The position numbers and the translations under genes were made by a program. A model generated the notes under the pieces. The model was not told the DNA's origin and made no database searches. It saw nothing but the letters and a program-made list of their open reading frames with translations. A DNA stretch of 64,000 nt from positions 461,612,321 through 461,676,320 of the forward strand of contig CM060990.1 in assembly GCA_030765065.1 (NCBI GenBank), written 5' to 3'. Shown here one piece after another: positions 11,259 through 22,670 of the stretch (the first letter of the stretch is position 1; each line of letters begins with the position of its first letter). Origin of the DNA: Deroplatys truncata. Its lineage: Eukaryota > Arthropoda > Insecta > Mantodea > Mantidae.

Positions 11259-13014
11259 CCGGCACCTTTGGTTTGCAAGACCTCCTCAGCTAGTACCTTC
11301 CTGACAGGCAAAGGGTTTGTTAACTGTCTACTAGGTGAGAATTTGTAATTATTGCTTTTAAACGGGCAGTTACAAGTATTAGCCCGTGTCGCCATCTAGA
11401 TGGAATGCGACCAACCGTGTCGAGATTAGAATGCCACCAATTAAGATTTATTGCCAGTTTAGAGTAATTCTTTTGATGATAGAGTCTGTCCTAGAATTAG
11501 CTAATCCATACTCTTCTTTTAGCGGTGAAGAGTTTCCGAAAAGGCGATTCAAAATATACGCCTCATTCCTACAAACTCTGAAGTAACTGCTCGTTTTTAA
11601 TAAAATAAATCAAGCACTAGCTTTTTCAAATTTCATTCAAGTGGACCAAAGCCTAAAGCCTCTGTTTGTGTTATAAGGCTCGTACTTATGGTTCATTTTT
11701 ATCTATCTGATTTTGCAGCACTCTCATAATTATTTAAGTAAGCACAGTTATAAAATGCATGTGATTGGTATTTATTTTTACATTATCTATCATTTATCTT
11801 GGTCGACAGAAAAAGTGTTGCTTTATGTGCAAAAATTCGGTACAAGGAGTTCAACACGTCTTGAGGTTCCCTGAAGCCAAAAAGGCGTTTTTAGACAGAA
11901 CGTTGATGTTTGCGTGTGTTTTGAAGTGTCTAAACGTCCCTTATAAACGTTGTCGTAAACGTTGAACGTTGTGTTCTATACACGTTTGTAGACGGAAATG
12001 AAATTATATTCGGATGAGCCCGGTGTTCATCAAGATGAGAGTTAACCGATATTTGCTTTATGAGAATACGGAAAAGGTCCCGAAAAAGCTTTATCCAAAC
12101 AACCCATCACAACTGGCATTCAACAACCCACCTTAACCGGCATACGAGTTTGAGCCCTCTTAGTTGACACGCACACATTGTACCCCACACCAAGCAGGGT
12201 GCACGTGTGGAAGGGGGCACAGCACAACTCAAAAATAATTTTTTGGAGAAAACAAGTTTCACACGTAGGTCACACAGCTGTTAAACATGCAAGGCTAAGA
12301 TTTGTCGATATTTTGTATTTTCCCAAAAATGGATCTATCAGTTTTAGTTAGCATATAATATGTTTTAAATATTTTCGTTTAATAATAATAAGAATAATAA
12401 TAATATGCATCAATTGTTTTTCAATAAATTTTTCAAGAAGCATTCTTACTCTGTTTTCAATAGCTGCGAAATCATTTGGAGATTCAGAAAAACTCAAAGA
12501 AGGAAAAGTTAGAGCCCTTAAAAGCAACAGTTTATATCAACAACATCAGACTTTTCATAAATATTATTTGTTGTATGTTTTATAGTTTATATGTTTATAA
12601 CGTGTTTGAAAACGTGTTGCTGCTTTTATCTTCCCATGAGCTTACTAATCACAAAATTCGACTTATGATCAGTTGAATGTCATTTATACACCTTGCGATT
12701 ATCCCATGCACATATTTGTATATTTGAAAACACTGCTGGTTAAACATTTACTGTGATTAACGTAGGATGGACAGAGGAACAAGTTTTTAAAAATAAATAA
12801 TAAGTATGTGGGTCAAAGGTGGATTGAAATGAGCAGAAAAGGTCGTGTGAATGTAACGCAACAGATTTTTTGCTTAGATTTAATGCACCCAAAGGAAACT
12901 GCTTTCATCATCTTCGTCAGTATTACGATTATAAGCAGTAATTATGCATTAGTAATGATACGATCGTATTTTTGTGTCTGTTTCACCCACTAAGCTTAAG
13001 TTCTGTTTAATTTA

Positions 13015-13017
<3 letters not shown>
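11259..13017. other. Unannotated spacer
   Basis: Mostly AT-rich, with an AAT-rich patch at about 12380-12405. A weak SINE-like segment may lie on the minus strand at about 12110-12235 (a box B-like GGGCTCAAACTCG), too poor to call. A THAP-like frame inside this stretch is listed separately. Confidence 0.4.
11765..11965 (+). pseudogene. Possible THAP-type zinc-finger fragment
   Basis: A short forward frame contains KKCCFMCKNSVQ followed by HVLRFPEAKKAF, resembling the start of a THAP DNA-binding domain (closely spaced cysteines, then an F-R-F-P block). The downstream Cys and His ligands and the conserved Trp are not clearly present, and the frame ends after 66 codons. THAP domains occur in host regulators and in P-element and some Harbinger-like transposases. 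Resemblance is limited to about 25 residues, so chance similarity is quite possible. Confidence 0.25.

Positions 13018-13090
<73 letters not shown>
13018..13090. repeat. (TTA)n microsatellite
   Basis: About 73 bp of uninterrupted TTA triplets. It produces a polytyrosine run in one frame, which is not evidence of coding. Confidence 0.97.
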
Positions 13091-13091
<1 letters not shown>

Positions 13092-14926
13092 AGTGTCTAA
13101 TATGTATGTTTTTGTGTTTCAGTTTCACGCATAAAACAGGATGTTGTTTACGTTGCTTGTTATTATTAACTAATGGTGTTTCATTCGTTCACATCCTGCT
13201 ATTAGGTTATGTGACCTGGAGTTTCACGCTTGTACTTCATGCCTTCTGTTGGCATCTGAGCTTGCCATAACCACTCTAAATCACCAGTAAATGCCCCATA
13301 TCCACTGAAGTTGAGCTAAATTGTTCTGGCGGTTACGAATCTGAAAGATATCAATTTGAGGTTGCGACTCTCATTCTCTTCCAGTCGGAGATAACGTTCG
13401 TTGTATGACGAAGTGGCAATGGACGAGTGCTATAATTCGACCACTTTGCTTCCACTACACTTTCTCTCGTTGCTCCTCTTTACTCCTCATCCTTACTGCA
13501 AGTCATGGCTTCGCTCCAAGTCGCAATGTCACAAAACGGACCTCATAAACAAACGACAAAACAATATTGGGCGGAAACGAGATCCAAGAGTGCGGGGGTT
13601 GCGAAGAGGAGTCGAATGAGCTATGGCATTGAGCATCCGAGTCGGGCGGGGATTGGGGAAATGTTCAAGTACTTCGTTCGCCTTGGCCAGGGGTGTGTAG
13701 GGCCAAGTGTTGATGCAGTTAGAATAATTAGCTCCTCGAAGAATTGGAGCAGAGAAAATTGTTTTCTGGGTTAAGTTCTTTTTTAATATCACAAAGTGTA
13801 AAGGACAACTACCATTTAAGCAATTAATATTTACATAAATCCACCTTTCTGTGAAATGTTTTGAAGTGAATCTGCTGACAGACACAAAATTAATTAACTT
13901 GTAGAATACTTACGATATTTTTAAAGTCAAGACTGATTTAGGTGGCTAAATTCATAATTCCAAATATGTTATAGTCCAATATTCATTCTTATTGCAACAT
14001 GGGTGTCCATTGAATATCTTAAAGGTGGCATTCTTTAGACTTTATATTTCCATTGCTTTTGTTATTTGTGCTCGTATTTTCGTATTTCTAATTGAATCTA
14101 TTCGGGTGATTATCACCCGTGATCTTAAACAGTTAATATGTGCAGTCTCCAAACTTGAGTTTTCTTTACTTTTCAACATTCACGTTTCGCGAGTGCAATT
14201 CCACAGTGGTTTGTATACAGTGCTATGAAGCCGTTGTTTTGTACCTGTTTTCCTATTTATATGTTTTTACTTTCTCCACTACGTATAGCAAGTACGGAAG
14301 TATTGTGTTTCACCCAAAAATTCGATGTCGAGATTTCACCGAAAATATGTTTCGAGGTCCCCTAAACCCCCCAAAAAATATTTTTAGAAAATGGTCGGTG
14401 CGTGCGTGTGCGTATGTGTGTGTGTGTCTCTGCCTGTCTGTGTGTGTCTGTGAACAGCGTAACTCAAAAACAAAAGTCGGTTAAAATTCCAACTTTGTTT
14501 TTAAGTTTAGTATTTTCCAAGGATGCGACATGAAGATTTTCATGAAAATCCTTCAACCTCAAATTACCCTTTACATGGAAAATTTTACGAAAGCTTGGAT
14601 TTTCTCAAAAATGACTCAAAGGACTTTTATTAAAATACCATGTTTAAGAATATTTTCATGACAAATGAAATGTATATCTTAAATTTCATGGAAATAGCCT
14701 CTGAGGTCCTGTTCATTCTGAATGACTTTTGCAAAACTGGTAAACCGAAAGAGATAGACAAAATCTTAAAACAAAAAAACATGTAGATTTCGTTAAAGCA
14801 CACAATTTATGTCAAATACATTTTTGTGTGCCGTTAATCGTTTCTGAAATATTTCGTGTTATTAGTTTGCATTTTAAAATACTTACACTTTTCTCAAATA
14901 GGAAGTCGTCTTTATTTTTATTTCTT
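13091..14926. other. Spacer with a probable unnamed interspersed repeat
   Basis: No gene. A segment at about 14315-14790 has the style of a dispersed repeat: CCACCGAAAATATG-like text, a short C-run, a TG/TC-rich stretch at 14400-14455 and then 'GTAACTCAAAAAC' type text. It could not be assigned to a family. Open frames at 13401-13885 on both strands carry no motifs. Confidence 0.35.
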
Positions 14927-14954
14927 CTTCCTTCCTTCCTTCCTTCCTTCCTCC

Positions 14955-15018
<64 letters not shown>
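14927..15018. repeat. (TTCC)n/(TTTC)n microsatellite
   Basis: About 92 bp in two phases, TTCC units then TTTC units. The repeat produces long Phe/Leu/Ser frames on the plus strand and Lys/Glu/Arg frames on the minus strand; these are artefacts. Confidence 0.97.
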
Positions 15019-15497
15019 TCTTGACCATGCAAAGAGAACAGAATTTCAAAGCTATCATATAGCAACCCGCTCTTAAAAAGATCTGACTATCGCGCACTCC
15101 CTTAATCTCGTTGCACCTACCAGGAAATGTGCAGTAAGACAATTTCTGCAAATATTTATCTCGATTAACATGTAGTAGACAGAACAAAAGGCGTTTATAT
15201 GACTAGTTTGTACAAGAGTGAGTAGAGAAAGTAATGTGAGTGCAGCATATCGGATTCTTTTTATGGTGTATTCGATTTACTGAATATTTCAATGCTTTCT
15301 TTTAAGACTTTGAATCCTAAATGAATATTGAAGGTGATAAATGCCTAATGTGTTAAAAAAATGCGTCCACCTATTAAAATTTTAATTGGTTTCCTCCCGT
15401 AGCTATAGGTTTTATGTTTCCTTTACTGAACATCTTCAAATTGGTATACTGTCTATCTCATTTAATGTTGTAACTGTACATGGGATCCTTTATTACG
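15019..15497. other. Unannotated spacer
   Basis: About 480 bp with no recognised feature. Confidence 0.4.

Positions 15498-15550
<53 letters not shown>
15498..15550. repeat. (ATT)n microsatellite
   Basis: About 53 bp of ATT triplets directly abutting the head of the family B SINE at 15551. Confidence 0.95.
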
Positions 15551-15551
<1 letters not shown>

Positions 15552-16032
15552 CCAAGCGAAGTGCCTCCGCGGTAACCTGTGACGCTGAAATTTGGAAGGT
15601 ACCGGGCTTGATTCCCGTCAATCGCCTACTCTGACCTGTTTTTGGTGGTTTTCTCTGGTCGACTGGCGAATGCTGGGGTCTCATCTAATACGACTTCTAT
15701 CATTTCTATTTTATTCCATTTCCCTCTCATGTGTCAGGTGTGCTTCTAGGCTTCGTGGCGTGTGGCAATGCTGGACAGATGCCGCGGATTCTTGCCCAAA
15801 GGAAAGAGTATTCCCCGTGGACACTTGAGGGCTGCTGGGTTCATCGCCCTTTCTGGGCAGGCCCAAATAGTAGGAGGGTCTTCGAGCAAGGAACTGTTAG
15901 AGACTTCCGCGCGTCTCTGTAGCCTGTCTACCTGCAGGTTCCTTCACTTCACCCCTTCCTTCTGGGGGGTGGTAACCGCAATGGATCTCTCGTTGGTCGC
16001 AGTATGCCTCCCTTGTAGGTATACCCTATACC
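15551..16032 (+). mobile_element. SINE family B, longer copy
   Basis: The head has a box A-like CCGCGGTAACCTGTGACG and a box B-like GGCTTGATTCCCGTC at about 15605-15618. The shared body follows (CTCTGGTCGACTGGCGAATG, GTGTGCTTCTAGGCTTCGTG). A second half contains CCCCTTCCTTCTGGGG, matching CCCCTTCCTTCTAGGGG in the 24888 copy. The 3' end is interrupted near 16032 by a hAT-like insertion. The first half is closest to the 3794 copy. Three open frames run through it but none agrees between copies. Confidence 0.7.
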
Positions 16033-16707
16033 CAGGACCAGGTATTTTGGTGATCATTTTTAAGAAAAATTCGTGAAAAATACATAAAATGTGGTATTTA
16101 TAGCTTAAAATATGGTAGAAATTTCGTAGTAATTTTTAATGTCATGGCAATAGCTCTCATTGTCGCAACTGTGGCGTGATGTTTTTGAAATTCGCCTGGA
16201 GACGAGCTTTCGGTCGTTGTTATCGTTTGTTGATTACGTGCTAATGGTCGCATTTCCGTCAGTTTATTCATGTTGTTAGTTTCCAAGTCAATTATTTTTC
16301 CGCTGCAGCAATTATTTCAAGAACTTCAAAATGAAAGTATTTCTAATGAAATGTTACAAAAACTCAGGAAAACCCTGCCAGCTGTCATGGATGGCCCTGC
16401 AGCTCATAAAATAGAATAATAACATAGTCTAAATTTTTATGTTAATGTACCTTTCCAAATGGTTTCTCATTCCTTTACAGCCAATATCTTCAAAACGAAT
16501 ACATGTTTTAAAAATAGAACTTTTTTTTCGTTTTTATCGTAAAAATAAAGATTTTCGCATAAACGATCAACCTTCGCGAAAATTCGCGACAAAATTAAAG
16601 CCATAAATCGGTCATATTTGTCATAAATAGTGCATGTACTTCTTACTGAATCTCTCCCTTATGCTTTGCATTTATCGTTAATAACAAAAAAAAAAAAAAC
16701 AACCCTG
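16033..16707. mobile_element. Putative non-autonomous hAT-like element inside the SINE tail
   Basis: CCTATACC at 16025-16032 and CCTATACA at 16708-16715 (7 of 8 identical) bracket a 675-bp segment that begins CAGGACC and ends, read inward from the right, CAGGGTTG. CAGG-type ends with an 8-bp duplication fit hAT, but the terminal repeat is short and imperfect. Inside are GCGAA/TTCGC words like those of the 1676-1858 element, and no convincing coding. The alternative is a chance octamer in a decayed SINE 3' region. Confidence 0.35.
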
Positions 16708-16722
16708 CCTATACACCATACA

Positions 16723-16750
16723 TATTATTATTATTATTATTATTATTATT
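16723..16750. repeat. (ATT)n microsatellite
   Basis: About 28 bp of ATT triplets just beyond the hAT-like insertion. It may be the displaced tail of the family B SINE. Confidence 0.9.
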
Positions 16751-17190
16751 TGGTTGTTTGAAGGTAGAATGGTATCTATGTTTATCAAATAATGATGGCG
16801 ATAGGGGACATCCTTCTTACATACTTTATTAGTGTATGAAATTGTATTATAAATAACTGTCAGTTTTTTGTTATAGAGTACTTTGAGTTGTTTAGTGGTA
16901 GAGGTATAAAGCTACAAAGGAAAATAGAAAGAACCTTATCTTAAAATATGGGTGAAACATCTATGTTGTTTGGAGCTTAAGGGATAGAGAGCACTTAGAA
17001 ATCTGCTGAGACAAGGCTTTCGCAAATTTGCACCTCTCACAATACAAAACACGAGCTTCCCCTCACGTCATCTCAACTCTTACCTACAAAGTGTTCAATT
17101 TTCCTCTTGCCTCTACTCAGCTTTCAACAGTATAGTCTTAGAAGTATAAAGGTATGGTCCTAAGGCTCGGCAAGAGTTAAAGTTTCCTCG
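16751..17190. other. Unannotated spacer
   Basis: About 440 bp without a recognised feature, leading into the long inverted repeat. Confidence 0.4.
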
Positions 17191-17730
17191 TAAGGTAAAA
17201 TTTGTAAACAAATGGACACTCATTACAGGCAAGACGAATAGTAGGGAAGAAAAGACAGAGCTGACGCAACAATTTTGGCCAATATGGCCACCATGCCCAA
17301 TCTAAATTTGAGAGAGGAGGAGTTAGATGTATGGGGAATGATTCGAGATTGCTGCCGGTGGTTTGTATTCAGGATTGATGATGTAAGAACCTTGCTATGT
17401 CTAGATGGGTTGATGATGGATAGTCCATGATTATGTAATCTAAGGAAGGAGAGCAGAGAGGAGGTGGGGTTTTAGTATGTGAGAGACGTAGGATAGTATA
17501 AGACAGTGTTCATTTACTAGTTCAGATAAATGTAACCTTAAGAATACATGCTAGTCTGGGCAGGAACATTAGCTGGTATAGCCGGTCACAAAAATCGCAG
17601 AATGGTTTGCAGTATTTGACAGAGATGGTGTAACAGGTAGGATGGCGAGATAGCATGATGCGCAACCTCACCTGATATACTGACAATGTAGTTAACCTCT
17701 CATTATTAACGTGTATTTCTTAAATAACCA
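17191..17730 (+). repeat. Left arm of a long imperfect inverted repeat
   Basis: The left arm is collinear with the reverse complement of 17785-18345. Strong matching blocks are GATTATGTAATCTAAGGA at about 17430-17447 with its partner at about 18090-18107, GACAGAGATGGTGTAA at about 17618-17633 with its partner at about 17875-17890, and CTCATTATTAA near the loop with its partner near 17808. By eye about two thirds of positions agree, with small indels. The symmetric centre computed from several block pairs falls consistently near 17755-17770. The outer limit is uncertain by some tens of bases. Neither arm has a sustained open frame. It may be a foldback transposon, a hairpin-RNA locus or a chance inverted duplication. 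Confidence 0.75.
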
Positions 17731-17784
17731 ATAACGGAAAAGTAAAATAAACGAGGTTTTATACACGACGACGTAAAATACATC

Positions 17785-18345
17785 AAGTTATTTACGTAAT
17801 GCATATTAATAATGACAGGTTAATTGCACTATCAGTCGGTTAGGTCCCAATCCGCCTATACATATCAAACCCTTTACATCATCTCTGTCAGACATTGCAG
17901 ACCAAACTGCGATGCTTATGATCGGCTATACCTCCTAACGTTTTTGTCCAGTAAGTATCGCATGAATACATAAGACTCATCTCGTAAGTGAGGTTAGATC
18001 TGATCTGGACTGGTAAATGAACTCTACCTTATACTCTTACTTCTACCGCACACTAATCCCACCTCCTATCAGCTTTCTCCGCTCTCCGTCCTTGGATTAC
18101 ATAATCAGAGAGTATTCATCATCATCCCTTATAGACATAAGAAGCCTCTTACATAATGAAATCCGAAACCAAATGACCGACAGATACCTTGGGTCATCAT
18201 CTATCCATCGACCTCCTCTCACACATCCCTCGATTGCGCACGGCGGCCATCTTGCCCAAAATGGTGTGGGCCAGCTATGTGTCTTCTTCCCTACCCAAGC
18301 CTTTTTGGCCCTACCCATTTCTCTAATAAACACTTACCGTTAATA
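17785..18345 (-). repeat. Right arm of a long imperfect inverted repeat
   Basis: Partner of the left arm. Read on the minus strand from 18345 it gives GTAGGGAAGAAGAC, TTTTGGGCAAGATGGCC, GATTATGTAATCCAAGGA, TTCATTTACCAGTCCAGAT and GGTATAGCC in the same order as the left arm. A loop of about 54 bp (17731-17784) separates the arms. Divergence between arms implies the structure is old, or that the two arms were never identical. Open frames at 18017-18343 on both strands do not resemble a known protein. Confidence 0.75.
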
Positions 18346-19158
18346 TCCGTTTATAAAATAACACTCAACCTCGAACTTGTATTTACTTTTAAACAACCTG
18401 TAGGTACAAATGTATTAGTAACCAGAAACACTTGGCATTGGATTGAGTGTATTAAATGAAAATATTTGAGAATACCTAATAAAGTCAAGGAATCCCCCAA
18501 TTGTGACGTTGCGAGAGAGGAAAAAACTTAGATGTATTTAGCTAAAATTGAAAAGGAAAGGAAGATAGACAAATTGATTTGTTTTCCGCATAAGGAAATT
18601 TGCTCTGGATAGAAGAAGTATGCTGGCAGTTTTAACTGAAACTATATTACAATATGTTTTATTTTTTAAACAGTGCAAGGCACATTTAGCAGGGTGACTA
18701 AGCTTAAAAATGTTTCTTACTGATCATGGTTATGCATATTTTCAAACACAGAAATGTAAGGATAGTAATTCGGCATATCCTTTAAGTTCTTGGGGGACTG
18801 TTAAGGTTTATGAATCCTGTAAGCCACTAACACTGAAATTTTCACTACGGAACTCGTTCCACAATTTTTCCCCATCAATATGGAAATTATTATATAAGCA
18901 CGGATGAAACACAGGAATATCTTATTCCTGCTCACCTTCCTTGGAACTAGAAAAACGAAGATCACCATAATGATCATTTTACCCACTGCGTCTTTATAAA
19001 ACCAAACGCTTAAGGGATTATACTGACGAAACTGTAGCTGGCAATAACAAAATCAAGACTTAAAACAGCGCTTTTTATATACAACGGACAAAAGCTGTAA
19101 GACATTCTAGTAGTTGGCTATGTTGTAAGATATGCAATACTTACCTTATATTAAGAAA
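18346..19158. other. Unannotated AT-rich spacer
   Basis: About 800 bp, no recognised feature. Confidence 0.4.
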
Positions 19159-19166
19159 GTCTAAAT

Positions 19167-19322
19167 CAGAGGTGTCGAAAACGTGACTCGCGAGGCATTT
19201 TGACTCGCAGACGCACGTTCCCTCTCTGCAACAGTTCGTTTGATTTTCACATGCTGTTGAGTTACGCCGTGCGTGTTGCATATTTACTGACTCGCGGAAG
19301 GAAATCATTTTCGCCACCCTTG
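19167..19322. mobile_element. hAT-type MITE with perfect 8-bp target duplication
   Basis: A 156-bp segment is exactly flanked by GTCTAAAT (19159-19166 and 19323-19330). The ends are inverted repeats: CAGAGGTGTCGAAAA on the left and, read inward on the minus strand, CAAGGGTGGCGAAAA on the right, with 12 of 15 positions identical. Further inside, both ends have a GACTCGCG word near the inner edge of the repeat. There is no coding capacity. The CAG start, the GTGG/CGAAAA ends and the 8-bp duplication all fit hAT. The perfect duplication suggests a younger insertion than the other hAT-like pieces here. Confidence 0.85.
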
Positions 19323-19330
19323 GTCTAAAT

Positions 19331-20449
19331 CAATAAAGTCGGTAGATCTGAAGGAAACTTACTCATATGCTATAAGCGCATTAAATATTTCCTTACTGAC
19401 AAGTTTGATATAGTCAGCGCTACAGCAGACAGGAAATAAAGGAATTCGCCACTTTATTACACCTTCCCTTATTCACTGCAGGATATTTAAATAAAAGTAA
19501 CTTGTGCTAAGTGTTCGAGAACATAAAATAACTGCATTGGAAGTAAAACACAGATTAACTGATGTTTATAACAATTTTGGGTAAACCTGCAAATGTTAGA
19601 AAGCTATATGCAATAATTTTTTTAACAAGAAATATTTTCCCAAATTTACATCCGGTGCTGTTTTTTCTATGGGGGAGGCTAAAGCAGCCTGCACTATGCT
19701 CTGGTCTGCTATCACTTTCAGGTTCAATTCAAGAACAAGAAATCCACAGATACGATTTGGATAGCACACCTAGTGAATCTGGACCGGTAAGGACGCGACA
19801 TGGTGAGCTAGATTTGTCGTCAGAACGTCGAGTCAAGCAGCCAGGCATTTCATTATCTCAATCATTTTGGTGGCTGGAGATGTTTATGACTTTCTTTTTT
19901 ATTTAAACGTTTACAAGCGTTTCGCTGTTAGACTAGTGTTAATATTGCAATGCCATTTCCATCCCGATGGACATTCGTCTTTGTCTGGTTTTGTACAAGC
20001 TACATAGCCCTAAGGACATTGTCTCGCTTGAGATGCACTCTAAGAATGACTACAATCTCGTCAAAACAATCACTCTCTTTATTCTATTGACTTTGCTAAC
20101 AAAACAAGCTAGTGTGTTTTCCGTTATCTAGATGTTCACAGATGTCATACCTACAGAGATTTCTAACGTGTTTAATGTCTGGGGTGAATTTCTTCTTCTG
20201 AATGCTTCCACAGCCGCATAGCTCTTCATTAGTCCCATTAGTTTAAACCAGTAATGGCGAGAGGTGACCTGATTGTTACAGCGCTATATGCTCGTCTATT
20301 CAAATATTCATATCCAGTTCAAATATTCTAAACACCCCAGATATGAATTGCTTTAAAGTAACGGAAATCTTCAATTTCGTGTTGGTGGTGGTGGCGCTGA
20401 CAGCGGCGGTGATTCTGGTGGTACAAGGACACTTATCTTCTCTTTCCTT
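19331..20449. other. Unannotated spacer
   Basis: About 1.1 kb. A forward frame of 114 codons at 19562-19906 carries no recognised motif. A GGTGGTGGTGGC patch lies near 20382-20393. Confidence 0.4.
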
Positions 20450-21500
20450 TATTTTCCTCTGCTTCAAACTTATTAACAGTTTCTCTTATTTGGTGTTCTC
20501 ATTTCGTCTATACCGTTTTCCAGTTGAGCATCCCTTTTAGTGAATCCTTTGGCAATCAGTTTCTTCTCGTTCTGAGTTTCAGCCCATTATCTCTTTCCTC
20601 CTGAACAACTTGACCACTGTTCTTTCTTTGCTTATTTTTTCTAAAACAACTTCATTAATTATTTTCCTGACCATTCCTGGAGCTCTTCTCCTGCCCTTTC
20701 TCATTTAAGATGCGCCCAATCGTTTATCTCACTATGTTGCAACCTTCATATTCCAGTACTATATAGCACAATCAATCACAAAAAGCACTTCGATAACCTC
20801 TTCCTTGCTTCTTTCTACAAGAGTAATTTTTTTTCTATTAAAAGCTTCATTTGCAAATGTTATCCTCTGTTTTACTTCTTGACAACAGCTCATTTTACTA
20901 CTGTTGGTGCATTACAGGCTTATAAGGCTGTTTACTTGCTCTAGTACAACGTTTTGAATCCGCTTGAGAGCCAATCTGTTCGTTTTATGTTTTGTTGTGT
21001 TTTGTACATTTATCTTCATCAACTCTAACAATTGACATTAACATTGCAACATAATTAGCAAATATTAAACATTTTTTCTTCTTCCTCCTCACACTACCCT
21101 TCCTCCCTTGCTGTGAAAAAAGGTTCTTCACCGTATTCCCCAAGTAGATATTGAACAGTGTGCGCGATAGTGGATATCCCTGTCGTACGAGTATCCCTAT
21201 TCTACTTCTCTCTGATATATCGTCTCCTAACCTGACTAATTAACTGTTTCGTATAGATATACTTAGGAGGTTTCTATCTCTCGAAATCACAGTTTTCTTC
21301 AGAATATCCACTAGTTTCTTGCAAACATTTTGCAACTGCCCTTTTGACATCCACAGATGTCCGTACTTGTTTCTTGCTCTTTGTGTTAACAACGTTCGCT
21401 GATTGTTTGCAGGAGTCCATTTGCAACTTGGTTTCGTTCTGTTTTTTTCAAATGAATTGTTCTCCTGATTCCTGATTAAGTGTTCTAAGCAAACCACCAC
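20450..21500 (-). pseudogene. Non-LTR retrotransposon (LINE) reverse transcriptase remnant, antisense
   Basis: Read on the minus strand, the segment gives ILKKTVISRDRNLLS (about 21305-21260), then VRQGYPLSRTLFNIYLGN (about 21190-21135). The latter is the RQGCPLSPTLFN block of LINE reverse transcriptase. Downstream in frames interrupted by many stops are EARKRLSKCF and LYSTGI, resembling the post-RT region. The expected Y/F-A-D-D catalytic box is not recognisable. The remnant runs 3'-wards to about 20450. It is too decayed for a clade assignment and differs from the LINE at 31290. The plus-strand frames over it are incidental. Confidence 0.65.
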
Positions 21501-21534
21501 TGCCACCGCCACCGCCGCCTCCACCACCACCACC

Positions 21535-21566
<32 letters not shown>
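21495..21566. repeat. CCACCG-rich tract followed by (AAT)n
   Basis: An imperfect CCACCGCC/CCACCACC tract at about 21495-21534 runs directly into about 32 bp of AAT triplets. On the minus strand it produces Leu and Val/Ala runs that should not be read as protein. Confidence 0.9.
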
Positions 21567-21569
<3 letters not shown>

Positions 21570-22659
21570 TGATGGATGATCCTTTGCGTTTCAATACTTT
21601 TCACTTTTTTCCTAATGAGAACAACTTGTTTGTATTTTGCCATTTTGCGTTTAATTGGTTTCTTAGTCGTTAAGTGGTATTCATTAGCCCCTCTGTAAAA
21701 TCAGAGCCGTTCCTTATTAGCAGCTTTGGGGAAACGTGTCCAAAAGGGAGTGGTTTTAATCAAAGCATTGAGTCCCTTTTTTCTCGCCGGTCGATAAAGC
21801 AACATAAACATTGGCTCTAGTCTTTCCTGATTCAGCTTATCTTCTCGGCCCTTGTTTATATTTATCCTACCTACAGCGCTTACAAACACATTCCCTCCCT
21901 CTGTTCGCCTGTCTGTCTCCCGAACTTTCTCTTGATGCATAGGCGCGCGCGCGTGTCGCTGTTTATGTTAGAGTATTGGCTCAAAGAGGATATTAACGAT
22001 TCCGTAGAATGCTGGTTTAGGAAACAAAGGTTAATGGTCTAATTTATTACTCCTGGTGTTGTTCGTCGTTGCCTAGAGGTGTTTTCGATTTTTGAAAGTA
22101 GCGTAGTGGGAATAACAGCAAACCTTATTACTGCCGTTCTACTTTATGTAACCACTAATCTGTGTGTGTGCGTGCATGCGCGCGCGTGATTTTATGCTTC
22201 CTTTCCTTCTGTATGCAAAATTCTAAATATGATTTTCACTACAGCTAAGGCATGCGCTATTAACCGGGTATAATTTATGCGCCTTTGCTAAACAGGGGAC
22301 GAAAATGATAAACTATTTGGTTTCTGCATGCGCTGAGAACTGTGGAAGAAAGAGTATTCTATAAAAGTTTTAATAATTATTAATTAAATTTGTCGTCCGT
22401 CGAGTACTTATAGTTATTAGTCTGTTATTACCAATAATTTTTGGGATGTGAATAATCCAAACCTGGGTTAAAGTCAATAAACAAAGTGCGAGTTTTTAAA
22501 ACTGAAGCTTAAAAGATTTCAGAATTATAAACTTGAGATAAACTCAATCAATACAGATGATAGAACAGAAAGAAACTGACGTGGAGGTACCGAACCTGAG
22601 TATCTGGTAGGTACTGATGGTCCCTAGTAGTCGGAATCGCTTCAAATGGAGTTCCTCTC
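21567..22659. other. Unannotated spacer
   Basis: About 1.1 kb, no gene. Alternating purine-pyrimidine runs occur at about 21943-21955 (GCGCGCGCGCGTGT) and 22161-22189 (TG/CG mixture). Confidence 0.45.
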
Positions 22660-22670
22660 CGAAGTGTAGA

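Noticed and set aside
13505..13885. 118-codon minus-strand and 89-codon plus-strand frames
   Set aside because: They overlap one another, have no motifs, and neither is supported by splice signals or a second copy.
14828..15187. Lys/Glu/Arg-rich and Phe/Ser-rich frames
   Set aside because: Produced by a TTCC/TTTC microsatellite.
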